Assembly: GCA_946186185.1 (NCBI GenBank)
Contig: CAMHMJ010000024.1
Span: 1 to 52,887 of the forward strand
Direction of reading: 5' to 3'
Source: an uncultured Treponema sp.
GTDB lineage: Bacteria > Spirochaetota > Spirochaetia > Treponematales > Treponemataceae
Length of the DNA: 52,887 nucleotides
The notes below the pieces were generated by a model, which was given only the letters and a program-made list of their open reading frames with translations, was not told where the DNA came from and made no database searches. Made by a program: the position numbers and the translations under genes. Shown one piece after another: positions 8,035-14,520 of the stretch (its first letter is position 1; every line of letters begins with the position of its first letter).

Positions 8035-8736
8035 ATGAAAGTACATAACATAATGGAAGAATACGTTGAAAAAAATGTTAATTCGCTCTATGAACAGTTA
8101 AAAAAATCTAATACATCCTGGCTTTCCTGCGATTGTGAAAACTGCCGGCTGGATGCAATCAGCTATGTTTTAAATAGAGTTCAGCCACATTATACTGTAA
8201 GCGGACGGGGAGCAGTTTATACTTCCCAGATTTTAGAAGACCCCCAGCTTAAGGCAGATTTAAATGCAATCTGCATGGAAGCAATCCGCATCATTTCCTC
8301 AATTCAGCGGCCATATCATAAGGAAAACAGCCTTACAGACGAAGCTTCAAAGCGCTTTGAAGGAAGTCCTGTATTCAATTTCCCGGTTATAAGCGGTTCC
8401 CTTTACGACGGCGACACCTTTGAACCTGTTACGGACGCAGAAGTCACTCTTTACGGACAGAATGGAATCGTAAAAATGCACGATATTTCCTGGGCTAACC
8501 CTTCAAATACATTTAAAACCACAAAGGGTTCCTTCTCTTTCTGGCCGGAAACAATAAAGGCCGTTTCAAGGGATGAATCAAGAAAATTCTCCTTCACAGT
8601 TGAAGCAAAAAAGAAGGGCTACACAACAATAAGACACGGCTTTGAAATCGTCCTGATGAGCGAAAACTCCGTTACAGGAAGCATCAGCGAGACAGTAACC
8701 ACTAAGATTAAAGATTTAATTTTATTTAAGGAATAG
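8035..8736 (+). CDS. ComFB-domain protein with C-terminal carboxypeptidase-regulatory-like domain
   Basis: The 233-aa protein has an N-terminal ComFB domain (about 1-100): VHNIMEEYVEKNV, the cysteine cluster CDCENCRLDAISYVLNR and the tail RGAVYTS. From general knowledge, ComFB proteins of Bacillus and cyanobacteria belong to late competence loci and have recently been reported as cyclic di-nucleotide receptors. Residues about 125-230 look like a beta-sandwich of the carboxypeptidase-regulatory/Ig-like kind (VISGSLYDGDTFEPVTDAEV, then KGSFSF and VEAKKKGYTT). No signal peptide is present, so this extracellular-type domain appears to be cytoplasmic. It stands alone, facing a palindromic repeat element. 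Confidence 0.72.
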   Translation: MKVHNIMEEYVEKNVNSLYEQLKKSNTSWLSCDCENCRLDAISYVLNRVQPHYTVSGRGAVYTSQILEDPQLKADLNAICMEAIRIISSIQRPYHKENSLTDEASKRFEGSPVFNFPVISGSLYDGDTFEPVTDAEVTLYGQNGIVKMHDISWANPSNTFKTTKGSFSFWPETIKAVSRDESRKFSFTVEAKKKGYTTIRHGFEIVLMSENSVTGSISETVTTKIKDLILFKE

Positions 8737-8747
8737 AATTTCTGACA

Positions 8748-8984
8748 GGACGAATATCGAATTAGAAAGCACAGTAAAAAATTGGCGTAAGCGGGGTTCC
8801 TGTTTGGAAGGCACGACAAAGCGGAGCAAGTGACGATGCTTGCATTGGCACTTGTGAAGCGACTCGTGACGGGCCTTTTGGCTAAACACTCAGCCACCGC
8901 GAAGCGGTACTGCCGTTTTCCAAACAGGGTTCCCGCTGAGAGCCAATTTTGAAGTTAGACTTTTATCTAAGTCGACATTCGTCC
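8748..8984 (+). repeat. Palindromic intergenic element, type A copy 1
   Basis: Outer arms (8748-8760 and 8972-8984, GGACGAATRTCGA) are copy-specific. Inner arms (8781-8808 and 8919-8950) contain AATTGGC, AGCGGG and CCTGTTTGGA with its complement TCCAAACAGG. The centre holds ACCGC-GAA-GCGGT (8896-8908). Compared with copy 2 at 36693-36843 it carries about 75 extra bases (roughly 8809-8885). It fills the gap between two convergent genes. Confidence 0.85.
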
Positions 8985-8987
8985 GCA

Positions 8988-9752
8988 TTATTTCTGTGCC
9001 CGGATTATCATGGTTCTGGCTTTCTGATTATACGGACTTTTGTCCCACTCTCCAAAAACCTCGACTTTTCTGTAGCCGATTTTAAGGAGCGTTTCCCTTA
9101 ACTCTTTTGCTGAATATAGGCGCTGGGTAAACTGATGGAAGACCCGCTGACCGTCCTTACCAATCAAAGTCCAGCGGGAAATCAATCCTTCCCAAAGCCC
9201 GGAAACCTCAAATTCTGTGAGAACCGTCCAGCCGGAGCGTTCAAACCACTCGCCTTCCGTAAAATAAAGGATTGCGGTTTCCCGGCTAATACATTCAAGA
9301 ATAAAAACCCCGTCCTCTTTAAGGCTTTCATAAATATTCTTCAGAATAAGGGTATCGTCATCTATTGAATCGCAATATCCAAAGGAATTGTACACATTCA
9401 CAGCAAGGTCAAATTTATTCTTAAAGGAAAGCCTTCGTAAATCCTGATTCACATAAGAAATATCCAGCCCCTCGTCTTCGGCACTTTCTTTTGCGGCATC
9501 CAGTTCGCTCTGAATAATATCTACGCCGATAACATTAAAGCCTTCAAGAGCCAGACTTGTTGTGATGCGGCCGGTCCCGCAGCCGGCTTCCATAGCTTCC
9601 ATTCCTTCAGACTTTCCGGACAAAAGCTTAATGTTATGAGCAACGGCACCAGCTTCCTTCCACATCTGAGAATCAAACATTATGGGACCATATAAATTCC
9701 AGAAGTCAGGATTTTCGAACCACTCACTTCCCTCTTTCTTGATATTTTCCAT
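8988..9752 (-). CDS. Class I SAM-dependent methyltransferase
   Basis: The 254-aa product is a soluble Rossmann-fold methyltransferase. Motif I is MEAGCGTGRIT, the acidic residue of motif II lies in VIGVDIIQSEL, and a motif IV-like NVYNSFGY follows. Folds of this type methylate small molecules or proteins; the substrate cannot be told. Nothing but SAM binding is predictable. It follows the DUF4349 lipoprotein gene by 23 nt on the same strand and probably shares its transcript. No strong Shine-Dalgarno sequence is seen. Confidence 0.85.
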   Translation of the reverse strand: MENIKKEGSEWFENPDFWNLYGPIMFDSQMWKEAGAVAHNIKLLSGKSEGMEAMEAGCGTGRITTSLALEGFNVIGVDIIQSELDAAKESAEDEGLDISYVNQDLRRLSFKNKFDLAVNVYNSFGYCDSIDDDTLILKNIYESLKEDGVFILECISRETAILYFTEGEWFERSGWTVLTEFEVSGLWEGLISRWTLIGKDGQRVFHQFTQRLYSAKELRETLLKIGYRKVEVFGEWDKSPYNQKARTMIIRAQK

Positions 9753-9775
9753 TCTACAATCTTTTTTTTCAGTTT

Positions 9776-10741
9776 CTATTTTTTCAGCTTATTGAACAGT
9801 TTTCTGAGAAGTCCGATTTTTCCAAAAAGCAGCCAGAAGAAAAGAGCAGCAATAAGAACAATCGGAGCACCGCAAATTACAATAAGAAGTACAACCTTAA
9901 AAAGCCCTACAAAGAAATTCAAAATAATTGAAAGGAATTCTGTAAATCCGTTTTTAACGTCAGGGAATACAAAGCCGTGTTCATCATGATTTACAGGAAG
10001 CACAATATTTATATTGATAGTGGAATACTGAACCTGATTTGAAAGCCGCTTCAAGTTTCCTTCCATGCTGTCGATATTTGAAATTACGCTGTTTAATTCC
10101 CGTTCAATCTGAAGGAGATCCTTTATATCCTTTGCCTGCTTCAAATACTGCTCAAGCTTATCCTTCATAATTTTTTTATTCTTGATTCTGCTTTCAAGGT
10201 CGTAATACTGTTCGCTTACATCATCCACATTAGTTCCGTGATTTAAAACCTTTCCAATTCCCTGGGTATTGGCCATTGCTTCTTCAAAATTTGCAGAAGG
10301 AACCTTTACACAGAACCAGGCATTTCTTTCCGTACAGGAAGAATTCGAAACAAAGCCGCCATAGGATTTTACCCAGGTCTCTACGGCTGCATTTGATTTA
10401 TCAAGATTTTCTGTTTCAATTTTTAAAGTGCCGGTTTTAATAAGTTTTTTTTCAGCCTGGACTCCCGCTCCCACATTATTGCCGGCTTCAATTGAAGAAT
10501 TATCAGCGGCAGATTCAAATTCAACAGCTCTGTCCTGCATAATAGCGGCATCTTCAAGAGCCATGGATTTTGCAGCCATTTTTGAATTAACACCCATGGT
10601 CCGCATCATTGGAGCTTCAGCCGAATCAGTGTAAGAATAGTTAGCGCCGGATTTTGACTTTGAACAGGAACAAAATGACAAAGTTACGAATGCTGAAAAA
10701 GCTGCAAAAAAGACAATTTTAGAAGCGATATTTTTTTTCAT
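9776..10741 (-). CDS. DUF4349-family lipoprotein with C-terminal membrane segment
   Basis: The 321-aa protein has a signal peptide ending in SFCSC (Cys24 or Cys26), so it is probably lipid-anchored. The DUF4349 domain (about 98-255) shows KKLIKTGTLKIETENLD, YYDLESRIKNKK and a coiled-coil stretch with LLQIERELN. A hydrophobic segment (about 277-305) and a basic tail follow. The function of this family is unknown; related domains occur in envelope proteins. GGGGG precedes the ATG. A promoter lies at 10777-10804. Confidence 0.85.
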   Translation of the reverse strand: MKKNIASKIVFFAAFSAFVTLSFCSCSKSKSGANYSYTDSAEAPMMRTMGVNSKMAAKSMALEDAAIMQDRAVEFESAADNSSIEAGNNVGAGVQAEKKLIKTGTLKIETENLDKSNAAVETWVKSYGGFVSNSSCTERNAWFCVKVPSANFEEAMANTQGIGKVLNHGTNVDDVSEQYYDLESRIKNKKIMKDKLEQYLKQAKDIKDLLQIERELNSVISNIDSMEGNLKRLSNQVQYSTININIVLPVNHDEHGFVFPDVKNGFTEFLSIILNFFVGLFKVVLLIVICGAPIVLIAALFFWLLFGKIGLLRKLFNKLKK

Positions 10742-10776
10742 ATAATCCCCCGATTAAGAACTGTTTATGTCTGTAT

Positions 10777-10804
10777 ATTTTAACGCAAAAAACATTTTTT
10801 TCAA
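10777..10804 (-). promoter_or_regulatory. Promoter of the DUF4349 operon
   Basis: On the minus strand TTGAAA, a 16-nt spacer and TAAAAT. The leader would be about 30 nt and includes the GGGGGA ribosome binding site. Confidence 0.45.
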
Positions 10805-10884
10805 GGCCAGATTTTCCAGGCTGTAATCCCGGCTTATGAGCATTTACAAAGTTACCTTCTGACTTTACATCCAATGCAGTTTCT

Positions 10885-10909
10885 AATTCAAACTGTTTCA
10901 AATTCAAAC
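10885..10909 (+). repeat. Direct repeats abutting the -35 box
   Basis: AATTCAAAC occurs at 10885-10893 and 10901-10909 (16-bp period). The second copy ends one base before the -35 box at 10911. Similar repeat arrangements precede the promoters at 12383 and 42702. Possible activator site; this is inference. Confidence 0.4.
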
Positions 10910-10910
10910 A

Positions 10911-10939
10911 TTGCCTATTCAATAGAATTCATATATAAT
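10911..10939 (+). promoter_or_regulatory. Promoter of the small outer-membrane-type gene
   Basis: TTGCCT (10911-10916), a 17-nt spacer and TATAAT (10934-10939). Confidence 0.65.
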
Positions 10940-10966
10940 TATAACAAATAATTTATGAGGTATTCT

Positions 10967-11581
10967 ATGAAGAAAATTACAATTTTGCTTTTACTGGGAC
11001 TTCTTTTAACACCTTCGGTTTTTGCAGATGAATATGACGATATAGAAACTTTTACTGAAAAAGATACTGCTTCAGAAGACAAAACCTTTGGAGCCGCCGT
11101 TGGAGTTCGGTTTTCAGTTCTCGGACTTGAGCCTGTTGTAGATATAAATATCAGTCATCTGGAACTTGAAGGAACCTGTATCTTTAACACAGGGCTAAAG
11201 GGAGATAAATTCGGTTACGCACCTTCATTCTCAATCGGATTTAATACAAATCCTTTTGAACCAGGTTCAACAACTGTGCTTGGTGGAGAATACATGTATT
11301 TAAGTCCTATGTACACCAATATGATTACAAAAATTACCGACAAGGACAATGAAAACACAGAATCTCTTCCTGCAGTGCACGCTGTTTCACTCTTTTATCG
11401 TGGAGGCGTAAATTTCACTTCTCATCTTGGAATGAACTGGCGGGTTCGGCTACCTTTGTTTATCGCAGGAAAACAGGGAGACGAAAGCTTTAATGTGAAC
11501 ATCTCAAATCTGATGGGCTTTGGAATCTGCTGCCTTACAGGACTTTGTACTGTTTCCCTGGGCTTGAGGGTAAATCTTTAG
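10967..11581 (+). CDS. Small secreted beta-rich protein, outer-membrane-barrel-like
   Basis: The 204-aa product has a signal peptide (MKKITILLLLGLLL with a predicted cut after VFA, before DEYDD). The mature part alternates polar and apolar residues with many glycines and ends in VSLGLRVNL, whose last residue and strand pattern resemble barrel proteins, although a terminal Phe is missing. I infer an outer-membrane or periplasmic location. No family is recognised. The start was placed at the second ATG, because the ATG at 10955 lies within the likely Shine-Dalgarno sequence (TGAGG). It is monocistronic and driven by the promoter at 10911. Confidence 0.65.
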   Translation: MKKITILLLLGLLLTPSVFADEYDDIETFTEKDTASEDKTFGAAVGVRFSVLGLEPVVDINISHLELEGTCIFNTGLKGDKFGYAPSFSIGFNTNPFEPGSTTVLGGEYMYLSPMYTNMITKITDKDNENTESLPAVHAVSLFYRGGVNFTSHLGMNWRVRLPLFIAGKQGDESFNVNISNLMGFGICCLTGLCTVSLGLRVNL

Positions 11582-11631
11582 AAACTATAGAAAGCCTGAT
11601 TTGCAGAAAACTTATTTTTTAATCTGATTTT

Positions 11632-12216
11632 TTACGGAAGCGCGGTCAATAATGAACGCGCTTCATTTTCTTTATGCTCTTTAAGCATTTTTCTGATTTT
11701 TGAAGAGCTGATTCTTTCCCCTTCTTCCAGAACCAGCTGAATGAATTCTGTTTCTACACCGTTCTTTTTTCCCCAGAGAATTATTTCATTCATCTTAAAA
11801 GAACCTTTATGGCCGCACTTAAAGTCAAGGCCTTCGCAAATATATTTAATATTCAGCTTATTTTTAAGGATACTGAAAAACTCTTCCCCGGAAAGACCTG
11901 CAAATGCTTCAGAAAAATCAATCAGAACACAATAGTCAAATCCCAGGGATGAAAAAACCGAAAGCCGCTGGTCCAGGGTGGAAATGTCCCCCAGATAGTC
12001 GTTCTGCTTTTTTATTCCCGTTACCGGCCGTGAAAAAGTAACGATAATACTTTTAAGAGAATTATTATCCGAATGAGAAAGGACCTTTTTAAATATTTCG
12101 TAATGTCCGCGGTGAGGTCCGTCAAAGGAGCCGATACACAGGGCACTCCCGTTTTGAAAGTTCCTGGAAAGTGAAAAATTCTCTTTTGTAATTTCCGACC
12201 AGTTGATAATTTCCAT
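11632..12216 (-). CDS. FAD synthetase (RibF N-terminal domain only)
   Basis: The 194-aa protein matches the FMN adenylyltransferase half of bifunctional RibF, which makes FAD from FMN and ATP. It has the nucleotidyltransferase motif GSFDGPHRGH, PVTGIKK in the position of the flavin-binding loop, and the ISSSKIR motif near the C-terminus. The riboflavin kinase domain that normally follows is absent and the frame ends at LLTALP. The ATG at 12231 overlaps the -10 box, so the start was placed at 12216 (MEIINW), which gives a leader of only about 6 nt and no Shine-Dalgarno sequence. Confidence 0.82.
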   Translation of the reverse strand: MEIINWSEITKENFSLSRNFQNGSALCIGSFDGPHRGHYEIFKKVLSHSDNNSLKSIIVTFSRPVTGIKKQNDYLGDISTLDQRLSVFSSLGFDYCVLIDFSEAFAGLSGEEFFSILKNKLNIKYICEGLDFKCGHKGSFKMNEIILWGKKNGVETEFIQLVLEEGERISSSKIRKMLKEHKENEARSLLTALP

Positions 12217-12229
12217 AATTAACTGCGCC

Positions 12230-12238
12230 ATTATAGCA
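12230..12238 (-). promoter_or_regulatory. Extended -10 promoter of the FAD synthetase gene
   Basis: TGCTATAAT on the minus strand ends 13 nt before the ATG at 12216, implying a leader of about 6 nt. Confidence 0.6.
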
Positions 12239-12330
12239 AAAAAGGAAGAATAATGGAATTCAAAACAAAAATTTCACTTCGGTCGTCTTAATTATAATTA
12301 ATGGCTGGAGCTGTCCCCCAATCCCCCTCT

Positions 12331-12380
12331 CTGCAAATGACACTGCAAATAACTCATGTTTTCTCAAACTCATGTTTTCT
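12331..12380 (+). repeat. Two tandem direct-repeat pairs upstream of a -35 box
   Basis: CTGCAAAT occurs at 12331-12338 and 12343-12350 (12-bp period). AACTCATGTTTTCT occurs at 12351-12364 and 12367-12380 (16-bp period), ending two bases before the -35 box at 12383. This looks like a binding site array for an activator. Confidence 0.65.
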
Positions 12381-12382
12381 GC

Positions 12383-12411
12383 TTGACCACTTTTGCGTTA
12401 TTTTTTAAAAT
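12383..12411 (+). promoter_or_regulatory. Promoter of the 12418 gene (leaderless)
   Basis: TTGACC (12383-12388), a 17-nt spacer, TAAAAT (12406-12411), then exactly 6 nt to the ATG at 12418. The predicted mRNA begins at or beside the start codon. Confidence 0.7.
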
Positions 12412-12417
12412 CACGGA

Positions 12418-12765
12418 ATGTTCATCAGAAAAAAAGAGTTAGACAGTTACTTAGTTGAAGTTCTTAAAAAGGTTTCGGAAGAGTTCAAGGCAAATTACGA
12501 ATATTTTTCTGCGCCAAAGGATGATTCAGATAAAGATATCCGTGATGAATACAGGGACGATTACACAGTTCTTGATGATTTGAGGGAAAAAATAACGGAT
12601 ATAGACTCCCTTTCCTGTCTTGATGAAGACGATATTGATTTTATTTACCAGTGTCTTGCTCTCTACGAAGGAGATTTTATAATTTCACATATTAACCAGG
12701 AACAGCAGAAAACAGACGAAAGAAATCACAAAAAACTGATGAAACTCCTGGATTTGTTTTATTAA
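12418..12765 (+). CDS. Hypothetical acidic protein
   Basis: I do not recognise this 115-aa protein. It is soluble and very acidic, with an Asp/Glu-rich middle (residues about 38-80) and predicted helices throughout, and has no signal peptide. The coding assignment rests on an intact frame, a good promoter with repeats directly upstream, and close linkage (23 nt) to the rRNA methyltransferase gene, with which it forms an operon. No Shine-Dalgarno precedes the ATG, and the gene is probably read from a leaderless transcript. Confidence 0.7.
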   Translation: MFIRKKELDSYLVEVLKKVSEEFKANYEYFSAPKDDSDKDIRDEYRDDYTVLDDLREKITDIDSLSCLDEDDIDFIYQCLALYEGDFIISHINQEQQKTDERNHKKLMKLLDLFY

Positions 12766-12788
12766 TTTATAGACAGGAGAAACATAAA

Positions 12789-13937
12789 ATGACTGTTGAA
12801 GAGAAAAACCTGTACCAGAAAGAGCTTTTTACAAACCGGCTCAAAAAAAAATACCGTGAATTAAAAAAATACGCACGAAAAAACAGAATTTCTTCCTATC
12901 GTCTCTACGACCGGGATATTCCGGAAATTCCTCTCAGTCTGGATATTTATGAATTTCTTCCGGAGGAAATATCTGATAAGATTGAATGTGCCCGCTATCT
13001 GAACGACATAAATTCAAGAATTTCTGCAAATGATCCCTACGTTGAAAAAGAACTTGAGAAAAACAGATATGCAGTTCTGTACCTTTACGAACGCCCTTAT
13101 GAAAAACTGGAAGAGGAAGAAGAAATCTGGCTTTCACTCATGCAGGATGCAGCCTGTGATGTTCTGGGGATTGAAAAAGCCCATGTAATAAAGAAGATGC
13201 GAAAAATGCAGAAAGGTCAGAACCAGTACGAAAAGGCAGAAGGAACTAAAATTACCGGCCTTACTCAGGAACAGGGAGAGCTTTTTAAAATAGACCTTTC
13301 CAGTTATCTGGACACAGGCTTATTTTTTGATCACAGGGTTTTGCGTAAAAATATCCGGGATTTGAGCCGGGGCAAACGGGTTTTAAATCTTTTCTGTTAT
13401 ACAGGAAGCTTTTCCGTATATGCGGCGGAAGGCGGTGCAAAATATGTGGAATCAGTGGATCTTTCAAACACCTATCTTTCCTGGGCTAAAGAAAATATGA
13501 ATCTGAACGGCTTTTCCGATGAAGAAAAATTCGTCTTTACAAAGGCAGATGTCATTTTCTGGCTTGAAACGGAAGCGAAAAACATGAGGGAGAATAAGCC
13601 GCTTCCGGAAAACAAAGGGAAGTCAGAAGCAAAAAAGCCCTTCGACATTATAATTCTGGATCCCCCAACCTTCTCCAATTCAAAATCCACCCAGAACGTT
13701 CTGGACATTAACCGGGATTATATAAAACTGATAAAAGACTGTCTTTCCCTGCTTTCAGAAAAAGGCGTTCTCTATTTTTCTACAAATTCAAAAACCCTTC
13801 AGTTTGAAAAGGAAAAGCTGCCGGCCGGGGTTCAGGTTCAGGATGTTACTGGCGAAAGCATTCCAAAGGACTTTGAAGGAACAAAGTGCCACAGACTCTG
13901 GAAAATACAAAAAACAGCCATGGCTGAACGATTTTAA
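12789..13937 (+). CDS. RlmK-like 23S rRNA methyltransferase (stand-alone)
   Basis: The 382-aa protein resembles the C-terminal RlmK half of E. coli RlmKL, which makes m7G2069 in 23S rRNA. The opening NRLKKKYRELKKYARK and SYRLYDRDIPE match the RlmK start. Further matches are KGQNQYEK, LDTGLFFDHR, SAM motif I NLFCYTGSFSVYAA, and the catalytic-region motif DPPTFSNS. The N-terminal THUMP/RlmL half of the enterobacterial fusion is absent, so only one of the two methylations is predicted here. GACAGGAG lies 10 nt before the ATG. It is the second gene of the operon beginning at 12418. Confidence 0.85.
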   Translation: MTVEEKNLYQKELFTNRLKKKYRELKKYARKNRISSYRLYDRDIPEIPLSLDIYEFLPEEISDKIECARYLNDINSRISANDPYVEKELEKNRYAVLYLYERPYEKLEEEEEIWLSLMQDAACDVLGIEKAHVIKKMRKMQKGQNQYEKAEGTKITGLTQEQGELFKIDLSSYLDTGLFFDHRVLRKNIRDLSRGKRVLNLFCYTGSFSVYAAEGGAKYVESVDLSNTYLSWAKENMNLNGFSDEEKFVFTKADVIFWLETEAKNMRENKPLPENKGKSEAKKPFDIIILDPPTFSNSKSTQNVLDINRDYIKLIKDCLSLLSEKGVLYFSTNSKTLQFEKEKLPAGVQVQDVTGESIPKDFEGTKCHRLWKIQKTAMAERF

Positions 13938-14008
13938 CAGAACTAAAAAACTGGTCGCCCCTCTTCTAATCAGCAGCAGGATGCAAAAAACGCTGACTCA
14001 AAATAAGT

Positions 14009-14038
14009 AAAAAAAAACCGCCTCATTACGAAGCGGTT
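14009..14038 (-). terminator. rpmE terminator
   Basis: On the minus strand AACCGC/GCGGTT with a 10-nt loop is followed by a long run of T (the A tract 14009-14017 on the plus strand). Confidence 0.85.
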
Positions 14039-14060
14039 CTTGCATCATGCGGAAAGCAAA

Positions 14061-14270
14061 CTATTTTGATTCCTTGATACCGTATCTCTTGTTGAAACGG
14101 TCGATACGACCTGCTGTGTCAACAAGCTTCTGCTTACCAGTATAGAACGGGTGGCAAGCAGAACAAATTTCAACGTTGATGTTTTCAACTGTTGAACGAG
14201 TTTCGATAACATTACCGCAAACGCAGGTAATTTTTGTCATTTTGTACTCAGGATGAATACCTTTTTTCAT
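14061..14270 (-). CDS. rpmE: Ribosomal protein bL31 (zinc-binding form)
   Basis: The 69-aa protein belongs to the 50S subunit and sits at the subunit interface. [10 protein letters not shown] and [21 protein letters not shown] are diagnostic. Four cysteines (C16, C18, C36, C39) give the zinc-binding form rather than the zinc-free paralogue. The start was set at MKKG, six codons inside the longest frame, because GGGAG lies at proper spacing before it. The leader of about 77 nt is long for such a small gene and contains a hairpin candidate. Confidence 0.96.
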   Translation of the reverse strand: MKKGIHPEYKMTKITCVCGNVIETRSTVENINVEICSACHPFYTGKQKLVDTAGRIDRFNKRYGIKESK

Positions 14271-14353
14271 TTTGGACTCCCACTGCACTTGCCCTCCGGC
14301 ACGGATTTCTCAAAGCACCGGAACAATATGCAATATTGAAATATAAGTAAGAT

Positions 14354-14382
14354 ACTATACAACTTTTAGAATTTTATTTCAA
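14354..14382 (-). promoter_or_regulatory. rpmE promoter
   Basis: On the minus strand TTGAAA, a 17-nt spacer and TATAGT. The leader (about 14271-14347) contains TCCGG and CCGGA arms that can pair ahead of the GGGAG ribosome binding site. Confidence 0.65.
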
Positions 14383-14436
14383 GAGGTGATTTCTGATTGT
14401 ATAGGTTTATCCTTAGAAATTTTGTGATGACACATT

Positions 14437-14492
14437 TTTCCAGACATTTCCAGACTTTTTTTGATTACGAAAATCAAAATTTATGGTATAAT
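14437..14492 (+). promoter_or_regulatory. Promoter and possible operator of the GGDEF gene
   Basis: Extended -10 TGGTATAAT lies at 14484-14492. Upstream are TTTCCAGAC at 14437-14445 and 14447-14455 (10-bp period) and an inverted repeat TTTTGAT-N7-ATCAAAA (14459-14479) over the -35 region. The inverted repeat is a plausible repressor site. Confidence 0.5.
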
Positions 14493-14520
14493 GGTTATAT
14501 ATAAACAGTGGGAGAAAATT

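Noticed and set aside
8619..8897. 92-codon open frame on the minus strand across the type A element
   Set aside because: It overlaps the ComFB gene antisense and palindrome sequence; no start signal.
8748..8984. Insertion sequence or CRISPR array
   Set aside because: The element has no transposase frame and its repeats are nested palindromes, not evenly spaced direct repeats with unique spacers.
11590..11632. Possible terminator between convergent genes
   Set aside because: CTGATTT occurs twice as a direct repeat, not an inverted one, so no stable hairpin forms.
14461..14520. Upstream TTG and ATG starts of the GGDEF gene
   Set aside because: They lie upstream of or overlap the extended -10 box at 14484-14492; the TTG at 14521 has a well-placed GGGAG.
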